Origin: Pararhizobium sp. YC-54
GTDB taxonomy: Bacteria > Pseudomonadota > Alphaproteobacteria > Rhizobiales > Rhizobiaceae
Assembly (NCBI RefSeq): GCF_025847205.1
Contig: NZ_JAOYTH010000004.1
Coordinates: forward strand, 248,001-312,000
Direction of reading: 5' to 3'
DNA length: 64,000 bases
Shown here: positions 9,777 through 18,759 of the stretch, in pieces
Layout: each line of letters begins with the position of its first letter
Position numbering within the stretch: the stretch's first letter is position 1
Program-made: the position numbers and the translations under genes
Notes under the pieces: model-generated
Database searches by the model: none
Told to the model about the DNA's origin: nothing
The model's input: only the letters and a program-made list of their open reading frames with translations

Positions 9777-10073
9777 GTGTCCAACGGCTCCGGCTTGGTA
9801 ACGCGCTGTAATGAATTCTGATGATACAACGGGATGCTGTTACAGAAGATTTATGGCATGACGTAGCGCAGGCCGCTCAAAGGGATGTATCGGATTTTGG
9901 CGCAACTGCAGTCATGACTGAGAACTTGAGTGCTGCGGAGGAACGGTCGTTCAAGACTCCCGGCGACGGTTTTCTGGCAATGACCCGTTGGGCTCGATGT
10001 GAAATGCAAGGCGATGCCGCTGGACGCGCTCTATGATGAGCTGCCGGGAGCCTTGATAGGAATTGGAGTTTTT
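9777..10073. other. Intergenic region before glmM
   Basis: About 300 bases between the ftsH terminator and glmM. A 71-codon open frame (9821-10036) has no ribosome site and no recognisable content, so I do not call it. The glmM promoter presumably lies here, but I see no clear -35/-10 pair. Confidence 0.4.
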
Positions 10074-11426
10074 ATGGCGCGTAAATATTTTGGAACGGAT
10101 GGCATCCGCGGACAGTCGAACCTGTTTCCGATGACGCCGGATCTTGCCATGCGTGTCGGCATCGCCGTCGGTACGATCTTTCGCAACGGCGCGCACCGTC
10201 ACCGGGTTGTGATCGGCAAGGACACGCGTCTGTCCGGCTATATGCTGGAGAATGCGATGGTGGCCGGCTTCACCGCGGCTGGGCTCGACGTTTTCCTGCT
10301 GGGTCCTATACCGACCCCCGGTGTCGCGATGCTGACGCGCTCGCTTCGTGCCGACGTCGGTGTGATGATTTCGGCCTCGCATAATCCGTTCGAGGACAAT
10401 GGTATCAAGCTGTTCGGCCCGGACGGCTACAAGCTTTCCGACGAGATCGAAGCGCAGATCGAGGATCTTCTCGACAAGGACATGACGGCGCAGCTCGCCA
10501 AATCGCACGAAATTGGCCGGGCCAAGCGCGTCGAAGGCGACATCTACCGCTATATCGAGCACGCCAAGCGCACGTTGCCGCGCGACGTGACGTTGCAGGG
10601 CCTGAGGGTCGCCATCGATTGCGCCAACGGTGCTGCTTACAAGGTCGCGCCTTTGGCCCTTTGGGAACTCGGCGCCGACGTCGTGACCATCGGCAACGAG
10701 CCGAACGGTACCAATATCAATCTCGAATGCGGCTCGACCCATCCGGCGGCGCTCTCGAGGAAGGTGCACGAAGTGCGTGCCGATATCGGCATCGCGCTGG
10801 ATGGCGATGCCGACCGTGTCCTGATCGTCGATGAGCACGGCACGGTTATCGATGGCGATCAGCTGATGGCGGTGATCGCCAACAGCTGGGCGGAGGATGG
10901 CGTGCTCAAAGGCAATGGCATCGTCGCAACGGTGATGTCCAATCTCGGCCTGGAGCGTTACCTTAACGGCCGTGGCCTGGATTTGCATCGCACCAAGGTC
11001 GGTGACCGCTACGTGGTCGAGCACATGCGCCAGCACGGTTTCAACGTCGGCGGCGAGCAATCCGGCCATCTGGTCCTCTCCGATTTCGGCACCACCGGTG
11101 ACGGTCTGGTCGCCGCACTTCAGATCCTCGCCTGCGTCAAGCGCCAGGGTAAAACCGTCAGCGAAGTTTGCCATCGTTTCGACCCCGTGCCGCAGGTCTT
11201 GAAGAATGTCCGGATATCGGCCGGCAAGCCGCTCGAAAATGCCGTTGTGCGCCAGGCGATCGCCGATGCGGAATCCGAGCTTGCCAAGAACGGCCGCCTG
11301 CTGATCCGGCCGTCCGGCACCGAGCCGCTGATCCGCGTGATGGCGGAAGGCGACGACCGGGGCCAGGTGGAGCGTATCGTCGATGAACTGATCGGCGTGA
11401 TCGGCGGCGTGCGAAACGTCGCCTGA
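10074..11426 (+). CDS. glmM: GlmM, phosphoglucosamine mutase
   Basis: 450 residues. It interconverts glucosamine-6-phosphate and glucosamine-1-phosphate on the way to UDP-GlcNAc for peptidoglycan and lipid A. The start [12 protein letters not shown], the phosphorylated-serine loop MISASHNP (Ser about 102), the metal loop ALDGDADR (about 240) and the phosphate-binding loop [12 protein letters not shown] near the C-terminus are all intact. TTGGAG precedes the ATG at 10074; upstream in-frame codons are not conserved in character. A terminator follows. Confidence 0.97.
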   Translation: MARKYFGTDGIRGQSNLFPMTPDLAMRVGIAVGTIFRNGAHRHRVVIGKDTRLSGYMLENAMVAGFTAAGLDVFLLGPIPTPGVAMLTRSLRADVGVMISASHNPFEDNGIKLFGPDGYKLSDEIEAQIEDLLDKDMTAQLAKSHEIGRAKRVEGDIYRYIEHAKRTLPRDVTLQGLRVAIDCANGAAYKVAPLALWELGADVVTIGNEPNGTNINLECGSTHPAALSRKVHEVRADIGIALDGDADRVLIVDEHGTVIDGDQLMAVIANSWAEDGVLKGNGIVATVMSNLGLERYLNGRGLDLHRTKVGDRYVVEHMRQHGFNVGGEQSGHLVLSDFGTTGDGLVAALQILACVKRQGKTVSEVCHRFDPVPQVLKNVRISAGKPLENAVVRQAIADAESELAKNGRLLIRPSGTEPLIRVMAEGDDRGQVERIVDELIGVIGGVRNVA

Positions 11427-11454
11427 TCTGCTCTATCCAAATAAGACTTGAAGA

Positions 11455-11480
11455 GGCCGGGTTTTTCCCGGTCTTTTTTT
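11455..11480 (+). terminator. Rho-independent terminator after glmM
   Basis: GGCCGGG and CCCGGTC form a stem around TTTTT, followed by a T-run. Confidence 0.88.
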
Positions 11481-11556
11481 GTGCGTTGTTAAGAGATCGC
11501 CTTACTTTACTTAACAGAAAAGCCAATTCATTAACAGTTACGGTAAATTTTTGTAG

Positions 11557-11572
11557 TTAATCAGACCTTAAC
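11557..11572 (+). promoter_or_regulatory. Perfect CtrA-type box upstream of first OMP gene
   Basis: TTAA-TCAGACC-TTAAC matches the CtrA consensus TTAA-N7-TTAA exactly. Its first base lies 103 bases before the ATG at 11660. The paralogous gene downstream has the same arrangement at 97 bases, which argues against chance. Confidence 0.7.
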
Positions 11573-11659
11573 CTTTCCTGTCCATGATCCGTTCCAACAC
11601 CATTTATTGGAGGCCGGTCTTTCGGCTGACCAAGCAGCAAGAAATATTGGAGTGTGGCC

Positions 11660-12475
11660 ATGAAGACTATTTTGATTGGCGTTGTTGCAGCTATGCTCGG
11701 CAGCACCGCGACCTTTGCCGCGGATCTTTATGAGCCGCCTATCGAGCCGGTTGCGGAACCGGTTCAGATCGTCGAAGCCAGCGGCTGGTATCTGCGCGGC
11801 GACGTCGGTTATGCCTTCACCAATCTTCGCGGCGCTCATTTCTACCAGGGCCCCGGCCGTTTCGTCCGTGACTTCGACGATGCGGATCTCGATGATACCT
11901 GGACGGTCGGCGTCGGCGTCGGTTACCAGATCAACAACTATCTGCGCACCGACGTGACGCTCGATTATCTCGGCAATGCGGATTTCGAAGGTTCGACGAC
12001 GGGCAGCTGCGGTGTCGCCGTCGCCTGCACCTCGCGCGATGTTTCGGCGATTGCCGCCTGGAGCCTGATGGCCAACGCCTATGTCGACATCGGCACCTAC
12101 GGTTCGTTCACCCCCTACGTCGGCGCCGGCATCGGCGGCACGCAGGTTCGGTGGGACAAGTTGCGCAATACCAGCTGCGAAACCGGCAATCCGGCCAATT
12201 GCGATCCGAGCTTTGAGCATGAGGGCCGCAGCAAGTGGCGCTTCACCTATGGCCTGATGGCCGGTACGGCGATCGACCTGACCTGCAACCTGAAGGCCGA
12301 CGTCGGCTATCGTTTCCGTCACGTGCTTGGCGGCGACATGTTCGGCTACAATGCCAATAGCGGTCCCGGTTCCGACGAAGGCATCTATGTCCACGAAGCG
12401 CGCGCCGGTCTGCGCTATTCCTTCGGCGGTTGCCCGGAAGCCTACGTTCCTGTCGAGCCCGCAGTCTACAAATAA
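11660..12475 (+). CDS. Outer-membrane beta-barrel protein (Omp25/Omp31-like), first of a tandem pair
   Basis: 271 residues. A signal peptide ends at about FAADLYEPP. The mature part has alternating strands typical of eight-stranded OMPs, such as WYLRGDVGYAF, WTVGVGVGYQIN, FTPYVGAGIGGTQVRW and ADVGYRFRHVLGGDMFG, and ends near GLRYSF. Rhizobiales proteins of this type are abundant outer-membrane proteins; the exact role is not evident. ATG 11660 follows TTGGAG. A related gene follows after a terminator. The upstream CtrA box suggests cell-cycle control. Confidence 0.85.
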   Translation: MKTILIGVVAAMLGSTATFAADLYEPPIEPVAEPVQIVEASGWYLRGDVGYAFTNLRGAHFYQGPGRFVRDFDDADLDDTWTVGVGVGYQINNYLRTDVTLDYLGNADFEGSTTGSCGVAVACTSRDVSAIAAWSLMANAYVDIGTYGSFTPYVGAGIGGTQVRWDKLRNTSCETGNPANCDPSFEHEGRSKWRFTYGLMAGTAIDLTCNLKADVGYRFRHVLGGDMFGYNANSGPGSDEGIYVHEARAGLRYSFGGCPEAYVPVEPAVYK

Positions 12476-12496
12476 GAGCGTCGCGCTCCGCGTCTC

Positions 12497-12535
12497 GAAA
12501 GGCCGTCCGGTTTCCGGGCGGCCTTTCGGTTTTTT
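12497..12535 (+). terminator. Rho-independent terminator between the two OMP genes
   Basis: GAAAGGCCGTCCGG pairs with CCGGGCGGCCTTTC across a three-base loop and is followed by GGTTTTTT. The two OMP genes therefore probably have separate transcripts. Confidence 0.88.
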
Positions 12536-12560
12536 GGGTCCGCTTGGTTAAGAGGCATGC

Positions 12561-12576
12561 TTAACCCGAGGTTAAC
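12561..12576 (+). promoter_or_regulatory. Perfect CtrA-type box upstream of second OMP gene
   Basis: TTAA-CCCGAGG-TTAAC is an exact TTAA-N7-TTAA match 97 bases before the ATG at 12658. A further TTAA at 12548-12551 lies at a non-consensus spacing. Confidence 0.7.
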
Positions 12577-12657
12577 CGGTGGATGCGATATTGGCCCCAA
12601 TAAACGCGGGCGATAGAAGTTTCCTGCGCCGTACATGGTTTTCCAAGGACAGCAAAA

Positions 12658-13464
12658 ATGAAGTTGCGGCACACTCTCCTCAATGCATCTGCACTGATCC
12701 TGCTGTTTGCCGCCGGTCAGGCGATGGCGGCGGATCTTCTCGAAGCGCCGGAAGTCAGTATTTCGACCGTGGAGACGAGCGGCCAGGGCTTCTATCTGCG
12801 TGGCGATCTCGGTTACGCCGGGTGGACACGAGGCGGCGACCCGTCCCTGCGTCTGTTCGATGCCGGCACCGGCGCCACCAACTCCGCGTCCTTCGACAAT
12901 GATTTTGACGAGCCGTTTTCCGGGACCCTTGGCGCCGGCTATCAGTTCAACGACATGTTCCGGGCTGATTTGACAGGTGACTACTTCGAAGGAGACGTTC
13001 GGGGAAGCGGCGAAGCGAGCATTCCGTGCGGCGGCGAAGCGGCTGGCACATCCTGCGCCGGCCGGCTCAATGCCGACTACAAGGCGATTGGCCTTATGGC
13101 AAACGGCTATGTCGACCTCGCGACAGTGGCCGGCTTGACGCCCTATCTCGGCGCTGGTCTCGGCGTGACGCAACTCCGCTGGAACGAGGTCGCCTTGCGC
13201 ACCAGCTGCGTGCCGGGTGCTGCCGGCTGCTCCGGCGCTGCCCCGGTCAACCAGACCTTCGATGGAGACAGCAGCTGGCGCCTGACCTATGCGCTGATGG
13301 CCGGTGTCTCCTACAATATGACCGAACAGCTGAAGCTTGATGTCGGTTACCGCTATTCGCAGATCACCGATGGCGACATGTTTAACGGCAGTGATATCGA
13401 CGGCCTCGACGACGGCCTCGGCCGTCACGAAATCCGCGCGGGTCTGCGGCTGTCGCTCTGGTAG
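12658..13464 (+). CDS. Outer-membrane beta-barrel protein, second of a tandem pair
   Basis: 268 residues with a signal peptide ending at QAMAADLLEAPE. The blocks FYLRGDLGYAGW, FSGTLGAGYQFND, LTPYLGAGLGVTQLRWNEV, LDVGYRYSQITDGDMFNG and the ending EIRAGLRLSLW line up with those of the preceding gene, so the two are paralogs from a tandem duplication. Like its neighbour it has two cysteines in an extracellular-loop-like stretch. It is probably an eight-stranded porin-like or structural OMP; the ligand or role is unknown. Confidence 0.85.
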   Translation: MKLRHTLLNASALILLFAAGQAMAADLLEAPEVSISTVETSGQGFYLRGDLGYAGWTRGGDPSLRLFDAGTGATNSASFDNDFDEPFSGTLGAGYQFNDMFRADLTGDYFEGDVRGSGEASIPCGGEAAGTSCAGRLNADYKAIGLMANGYVDLATVAGLTPYLGAGLGVTQLRWNEVALRTSCVPGAAGCSGAAPVNQTFDGDSSWRLTYALMAGVSYNMTEQLKLDVGYRYSQITDGDMFNGSDIDGLDDGLGRHEIRAGLRLSLW

Positions 13465-13495
13465 GCAATGCCCGGCAGGCCGCGTGATGCTGCGT

Positions 13496-15655
13496 TCAGC
13501 GCGCCTGCGCCTTGATCAGGTCTACCAGTCCTATTTTTTTGGCGATCGTGACGGACCCCTCAATGGAAAGATGTCCGGTGTCCCGATAGAGTGCGATGCC
13601 ATCCGCCGAGGTGTCGCACCCACCTGAATGGCACAGGAAAGGGTCAAACCGGATGACGGCGATATCGGCGGCTGAGCTGACGGCGCCGAGAACGCCGAGC
13701 ACGGGTTTTCGCGTTCGCTCGTAGGACGCTTGACTGATCTGACACCCAGTCATTGCCCCGAGTACAGGAAGGCCTCGTTGCAGCCTTTCCGAGCATCTGC
13801 CTATATCCAGCCCGCTTTGCGGAGGTGGGGCGATAATGACGATTTTTTTCCCGGCGGCACGCACGGCATCGATGGTGGCCTTCAGGCCTTCCACAGCCCG
13901 TGCCTGCTGCTCGCCTTCAAGCAAATAGGGCTCGTTGGCATCCTTACGCACCAGCAGTTGATATTGCGTTGGATCAATATATTGAGAGAGCAGGCTGGAA
14001 AGCACAACGGTTTTGATCGAGCTGGTTGTTTGTAGGTAGGCAAGGACTGAATCGTTGAATGCGATGCAGTTGCGCGCCCAACTGACGTCATACGCGGTAT
14101 TGTCTTCCTTAAAAACCGGCGCGACGCCAATCATTGGTCCGCATGCGCTGCGGGTTGCCTGAACAACGCCGCCCGCGTTCATGTCGGCACGAGCTATGCC
14201 GCCAAGCAGATGCATCGCGTAGGAATCGCCCCAAACCATCATCTCGGGCTTGTCGGCTGTCCTGCACTGGGGGATTGGCTTGAAATTGGCTGTGAACTCG
14301 CATTTTTCACTGAGGCCATGGTTGGCGCGGCGAAGTTCCGCATAGTCTATGGTTGGTGCCGTCGCGAAGGAGGCAGCCCTCGAAAGCAAGAGGACAACAA
14401 GGGAGGCAGCCAGGCTTGTCGCAAAAACCTTCAGCGGATTGGCGAGTGGCATAAAGCGCAACGGCTTTTCTATCGTGCGATTAAGAACCACCGCCAGAGC
14501 AATAGACAGCAGCAACAGGCCTGCGCGCCATACAAAAGGCGGGTGTTCGCTGCCGGCTTCGCCGAGCCATGAATTATTGAGGAACGCGAACAGCGGCCAG
14601 TGAACCAGATAGAGTGAATAGGAAATATCCCCGAATTTTCCCATGGCACCGATGAAACGCGATGCTGCGAGCAACGGGTGCCTTCTGAGAATGATCACAA
14701 GGGTTGCAACGCAGATGGCGAGCGCATTGACGCCGGGATGATGCCCGAACGCAGGGACGAACGGCAGGACCAGAAGGCAAACGACGGCGGGCCAGAAAGC
14801 CGATTTCAACCAACGCGGTGGAGAGCCGTTCTTCAACGATAACAGGGCGCCGTAGGACCCGATTCCAAGCTCCCAGGCGCGGGTCGGCAGCAGGTAAAAG
14901 GCTGCAGCCTGATTTTTTTGGGCGAGCAGCCAGCAGAATGTCAGACTGGCGACGATGACAGTCATCGTTGCCATTTTCCAGAATCGGCGTGGCAGACAAT
15001 AGAGGGTTATCGGAAGCAGGAAATAGTATTGTTCCTCGATGGCAAGCGACCAGATATGCAGCAGCGGCTTGAGTTCTGACGCGCCCTCGAAATATCCCGA
15101 TTGTCTGAGCAGGCTGAAATTCGCGGTAAACGTCAGGGAGCCGACGAGTTGCCGCTGGAAATCCCGCATTTCGCTTGAAGCCAGGAAAAAGGGAGCGAGC
15201 AATGCCGCACCCAGAAATGTTGCGTAGGCGGCGGGCAAGAGCCGCTTGGCGCGCCGGACGTAGAATGCCCACAGGTTGAACGTGCCTCCTTGAATCCCGT
15301 CGCGGATCAGGCCGGTGATGAGAAATCCGGAAATGACGAAGAACACATCGACGCCGAGGAACCCGCCGCGCGTGAAGCCGATATTGGCGTGGTAGAACAG
15401 CACGACCAGAACCGCAAAGCCGCGCAGAGCCTGGATATCGGCACGAATCTTGTGATCGTCACCAATGACGTTGTGAAGGGAGGAGGACGAAAGCACTGTA
15501 CGTTGAATCCTGGCCGGTGATGCAGCCCCTCTACTCGACCGGCTCCCCATTGTTGTCAATTGCAATCGCAACTGGCAAGACAGGATGAGCGGAGCGAGAT
15601 AGCTTTCATTCTCAGACAATACTCCCAGCGCCAAAAATCTTTTCAGAAACGACAC
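13496..15655 (-). CDS. Membrane O-acyltransferase with C-terminal SGNH domain (OafA/YrhL type)
   Basis: Up to 719 residues. After a variable start comes the acyltransferase-3 domain with about ten membrane segments, beginning RADIQALRGFAVLVVLFYHA, with the active-site His and VDVFFVISGFLITG. A periplasmic SGNH-like domain follows with the GDS motif (MVWGDSYAMHLLGG) and the terminal Asp-x-x-His (DTGHLSIEG). Such fusions acetylate lipopolysaccharide, capsule or peptidoglycan sugars; the substrate is unknown. The start is uncertain: GTG at 15655 or ATG at 15550, neither with a strong ribosome site. It is convergent to the OMP pair and divergent from serC. Confidence 0.85.
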   Translation of the reverse strand: MSFLKRFLALGVLSENESYLAPLILSCQLRLQLTTMGSRSSRGAASPARIQRTVLSSSSLHNVIGDDHKIRADIQALRGFAVLVVLFYHANIGFTRGGFLGVDVFFVISGFLITGLIRDGIQGGTFNLWAFYVRRAKRLLPAAYATFLGAALLAPFFLASSEMRDFQRQLVGSLTFTANFSLLRQSGYFEGASELKPLLHIWSLAIEEQYYFLLPITLYCLPRRFWKMATMTVIVASLTFCWLLAQKNQAAAFYLLPTRAWELGIGSYGALLSLKNGSPPRWLKSAFWPAVVCLLVLPFVPAFGHHPGVNALAICVATLVIILRRHPLLAASRFIGAMGKFGDISYSLYLVHWPLFAFLNNSWLGEAGSEHPPFVWRAGLLLLSIALAVVLNRTIEKPLRFMPLANPLKVFATSLAASLVVLLLSRAASFATAPTIDYAELRRANHGLSEKCEFTANFKPIPQCRTADKPEMMVWGDSYAMHLLGGIARADMNAGGVVQATRSACGPMIGVAPVFKEDNTAYDVSWARNCIAFNDSVLAYLQTTSSIKTVVLSSLLSQYIDPTQYQLLVRKDANEPYLLEGEQQARAVEGLKATIDAVRAAGKKIVIIAPPPQSGLDIGRCSERLQRGLPVLGAMTGCQISQASYERTRKPVLGVLGAVSSAADIAVIRFDPFLCHSGGCDTSADGIALYRDTGHLSIEGSVTIAKKIGLVDLIKAQAR

Positions 15656-15662
15656 ATCATTC

Positions 15663-15747
15663 TTGACATCCCGGCCTGCCCGCCATATTCACGGCGGCAG
15701 GCCACCTCTCCCTAACGAGAGGCTTTCTATCTGGAAGGATAGCGTTG
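15663..15747 (+). ncRNA. Structured serC leader, resembling the alphaproteobacterial serC RNA motif
   Basis: A TTGACA at 15663 is followed by two hairpins. The first, 15673-15703, is a long stem with one bulged C; the second, 15705-15722, is CCTCTC / GAGAGG closing the loop CCTAAC. The serC ribosome site (GGAAGGA) follows at once. A conserved serC RNA motif with short hairpins just before alphaproteobacterial serC genes is established knowledge; that this is a member rests on position and shape, not on a covariance search. Confidence 0.55.
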
Positions 15748-16926
15748 ATGACGACCCCTGCGACACCGGAATTGCGTCCGGTCAATACCCATTTTTCTTC
15801 TGGTCCCTGCTCCAAGCGCCCCGGTTGGTCGCTTGATGCGCTCTCCGATGCGGCCCTTGGGCGCTCGCACCGTGCCAAGGTTGGCAAGAGCAAGCTGAAG
15901 CAGGCGATCGATCTCACCCGTGAAATTCTGCAGGTGCCGGCGGACTACCGCATCGGCATCGTGCCTGCCTCCGATACCGGCGCCGTCGAAATGGCGCTCT
16001 GGTCGCTGCTTGGGGCCCGTGGCGTCGACATGGTCGCCTGGGAAAGCTTCGGCTCCGGCTGGGTTTCCGATGTCGTCAAGGAGCTGAAGCTCCCCGACAC
16101 CCGCAAGTTCGTTGCCGACTACGGCAAGCTCGTCGATTTCGCCCAAGTCGATTTCGACCGCGACGTCGTCTTCACCTGGAACGGCACGACCTCCGGCGTC
16201 CGCGTTGCGAATGCCGATTTCATCCCGGCCGACCGCAAGGGTCTGACGATCTGCGACGCGACATCGGCTGCATTCGCGCAGGACCTTGATTTTGCCAAGC
16301 TCGATGTCGTCACCTTCTCCTGGCAGAAGGTTCTGGGCGGCGAGGGTGCGCATGGCATCCTCATCCTCAGCCCGCGCGCTGTCGAGCGTCTGGAAAGCTA
16401 CGAGCCGGCCTGGCCGCTACCGAAGATCTTCCGCATGACCAAGGGCGGCAAGATCATCGAGGGCATCTTCCAGGGCGAGACGATCAACACGCCGTCGATG
16501 CTCTGCGTCGAGGACTATATCGATGCGCTCAACTGGGCAAAGTCGCTCGGCGGCCTCAAGGCGCTGATCGCCCGGGCCGATGCCAATGCGCAGGCCATTC
16601 ACGATTTCGTCGCAAAGACGGACTGGATCGCCAATCTGGCGGTCGATCCGGCAACGCAGTCGAACACCTCGGTCTGCCTGAAGATCGTCGACAAGGATAT
16701 TGCTGCACTCGACGCTGCCGGCCAGGACGTCTTTGCCAAGGGCATGGTGGCGCTGCTCGAAAAGCAGGGTGTCGCCCACGACATCGGCGCCTATCGCGAT
16801 GCGCCGTCCGGTTTCCGCATCTGGGCCGGTGCAACGATCGAGACGTCGGACCTCAAGGCGCTGATGCCGTGGTTCGACTGGGCCTTTGCGACCCAGAAGG
16901 CGACGCTTTCCAAGGCTGCCGCCTGA
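15748..16926 (+). CDS. serC: SerC, phosphoserine aminotransferase
   Basis: 392 residues of the alphaproteobacterial-type SerC family (class V PLP aminotransferases). It makes 3-phosphoserine from 3-phosphohydroxypyruvate and glutamate. Seen: [18 protein letters not shown] at the start, the substrate-binding [19 protein letters not shown], and the PLP-lysine region [15 protein letters not shown] (Lys about 193). ATG 15748 directly follows an in-frame TTG and has GGAAGGA upstream. serA follows after 77 bases with a GC-rich hairpin lacking a T-run (16936-16958), so co-transcription is likely. Confidence 0.95.
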   Translation: MTTPATPELRPVNTHFSSGPCSKRPGWSLDALSDAALGRSHRAKVGKSKLKQAIDLTREILQVPADYRIGIVPASDTGAVEMALWSLLGARGVDMVAWESFGSGWVSDVVKELKLPDTRKFVADYGKLVDFAQVDFDRDVVFTWNGTTSGVRVANADFIPADRKGLTICDATSAAFAQDLDFAKLDVVTFSWQKVLGGEGAHGILILSPRAVERLESYEPAWPLPKIFRMTKGGKIIEGIFQGETINTPSMLCVEDYIDALNWAKSLGGLKALIARADANAQAIHDFVAKTDWIANLAVDPATQSNTSVCLKIVDKDIAALDAAGQDVFAKGMVALLEKQGVAHDIGAYRDAPSGFRIWAGATIETSDLKALMPWFDWAFATQKATLSKAAA

Positions 16927-17003
16927 CCGGCTTTTGGCCGCGCCAACAGGGCGCGGTCCTTCCACACCATTTCAATTTTTGACGAAACCAATGGAGGCCT
17001 CTC

Positions 17004-18599
17004 ATGGCACCTCGCGTACTCGTATCCGATGAACTGTCGGAAACTGCCGTCCAGATCTTCCGCGATCGCGGCGTCGATGTCGATTTCCAGCCGCAGCTCG
17101 GCAAGGACAAGGAAAAGCTTGCCGCGATCATCGGCAACTATGATGGTCTGGCCATCCGCTCCGCCACCAAGGCGACGGAAAAGCTGATCGCAGCCGCGAC
17201 CAATCTCAAGGTGATCGGCCGCGCCGGTATCGGCGTCGACAATGTCGATATCCCGGCCGCCTCGCGCCGCGGCATCATCGTCATGAACACGCCGTTCGGC
17301 AACTCGATCACCACGGCCGAACATGCCATCGCACTGATGTTTGCCGTCGCCCGCCAGCTGCCGCAGGCCGATACGTCGACACAGGCCGGCAAGTGGGAAA
17401 AGTCGAAATTCATGGGTGTCGAAATCACCGGCAAGACGCTCGGCGTCATCGGCGCCGGCAATATCGGCGGCATCGTCTGCGCCCGTGCCATCGGCCTGAA
17501 GATGCATGTGCTGGCCTACGACCCCTTCCTGTCGAAGGAACGGGCCGAGGAAATGGGCGTCACCAAGGTCGAACTGGACGAGCTGCTTGCCCATGCCGAT
17601 TTCATCACCCTGCATGTACCGATGACCGACAAGACGCGCGGTATCTTGAACCGCGAGGCCTTGGCGAAGACCAAGCCCGGCGTGCGCATCATCAACTGCG
17701 CCCGCGGCGGTCTGGTGGATGAGCATGCGCTCGCCGATGCCATCAAGTCGGGTCATGTCGCCGGTGCCGGTTTCGATGTGTTCGAAGTCGAGCCTGCGAC
17801 GGAAAGCCCGCTGTTCGGCCTGCCGAACGTCGTCTGCACGCCGCATCTGGGTGCCTCCACCACGGAAGCGCAGGAGAATGTCGCGCTGCAAGTGGCCGAG
17901 CAGATGTCGGATTACCTCGTCAAGGGGGCTGTCTCCAACGCCATCAACATGCCGTCGATCACCGCTGAAGAAGCACCGATCCTGAAACCCTTCATCCGGC
18001 TTGCCGATGTTCTCGGTGCCTTCGTCGGTCAGGTAACGGAAAGCGCCATCAAGGAAATTGAGATCCTTTACGACGGCGCAACGGCCGGTATGAACACCAA
18101 GGCGCTGACAAGTGCAGCGCTTGCAGGTCTCATCCGTAGCCAGGTTTCCGACGTCAACATGGTTTCGGCGCCTGTCATGATCAAGGAAAAGGGCATCATC
18201 CTGTCCGAGGTCAAGCGCGACAAGTCGGGCGTCTTCGACGGCTACATCAAGCTGACGGTGACGACGGCGAACCAGACGCGTTCGGTTGCCGGTACGGTGT
18301 TCTCGGATGGCAAGCCGCGCTTCATCCAGATCAAGGACATCAACCTCGATGCCGATGTCGGCAACCACATGGTCTACATCACCAACACCGACGTTCCCGG
18401 CATGATCGGCTTCATCGGCATGACGCTGGGCGATGCCGGCGTCAACATCGCCAACTTCCAGCTCGGCCGTCATGGCGCGGGTTCGGATGCCATCGCGCTG
18501 CTGTATGTCGATGGCGCGGTGTCTGAAGACGTGCTCGACAAGCTGCGCGCCAACCCGGCCATCCGGGCGGCAAAACCGCTGGTCTTCAACGTCGATTGA
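17004..18599 (+). CDS. serA: SerA, D-3-phosphoglycerate dehydrogenase
   Basis: 531 residues, the long type. It oxidises 3-phosphoglycerate to 3-phosphohydroxypyruvate, the step before SerC. Visible: VIGRAGIGVDNVDIPAAS, the NAD-binding loop LGVIGAGNIGGIVCARA, the catalytic region RGGLVDEHALADA and PHLGASTTEAQENVA (catalytic His). An intervening domain (about 310-450) and a C-terminal ACT domain (about 455-531, VYITNTDVPGMIGFIGMTLG) follow, consistent with serine feedback. TGGAGGC precedes the ATG. Confidence 0.97.
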   Translation: MAPRVLVSDELSETAVQIFRDRGVDVDFQPQLGKDKEKLAAIIGNYDGLAIRSATKATEKLIAAATNLKVIGRAGIGVDNVDIPAASRRGIIVMNTPFGNSITTAEHAIALMFAVARQLPQADTSTQAGKWEKSKFMGVEITGKTLGVIGAGNIGGIVCARAIGLKMHVLAYDPFLSKERAEEMGVTKVELDELLAHADFITLHVPMTDKTRGILNREALAKTKPGVRIINCARGGLVDEHALADAIKSGHVAGAGFDVFEVEPATESPLFGLPNVVCTPHLGASTTEAQENVALQVAEQMSDYLVKGAVSNAINMPSITAEEAPILKPFIRLADVLGAFVGQVTESAIKEIEILYDGATAGMNTKALTSAALAGLIRSQVSDVNMVSAPVMIKEKGIILSEVKRDKSGVFDGYIKLTVTTANQTRSVAGTVFSDGKPRFIQIKDINLDADVGNHMVYITNTDVPGMIGFIGMTLGDAGVNIANFQLGRHGAGSDAIALLYVDGAVSEDVLDKLRANPAIRAAKPLVFNVD

Positions 18600-18630
18600 T
18601 TTTCAGGGACTCCGGACAACTGATAGACAG

Positions 18631-18655
18631 ACGCGCCGGACGACCTCCGGCGCGT
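18631..18655 (+). terminator. Hairpin after serA, weak terminator
   Basis: ACGCGCCGGA and TCCGGCGCGT are perfect ten-base inverted arms around CGACC, 31 bases past the serA stop. Only TTTGCC follows, so termination strength is doubtful. Confidence 0.55.
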
Positions 18656-18759
18656 TTGCCGTTGATGACGGTGGATGGAATGAGCGTGAAAGACCGCATC
18701 TACGCTGCCATCTACATGGAGCACGACTTGGTTGGTGCGGATCGGCGATAACGCTTTCT

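Noticed and set aside
9821..10036. 71-codon frame before glmM
   Set aside because: No ribosome site, no recognisable content, and it lies in the promoter gap.
16936..16958. Terminator between serC and serA
   Set aside because: A good stem is present, but no T-run follows. I treat it as a weak hairpin inside an operon.
18665..18751. 28-codon frame after serA (MTVDGMSVKDRIYAAIYMEH...)
   Set aside because: It has no ribosome site and stops early. It could be a decayed gene start, but nothing supports a product.
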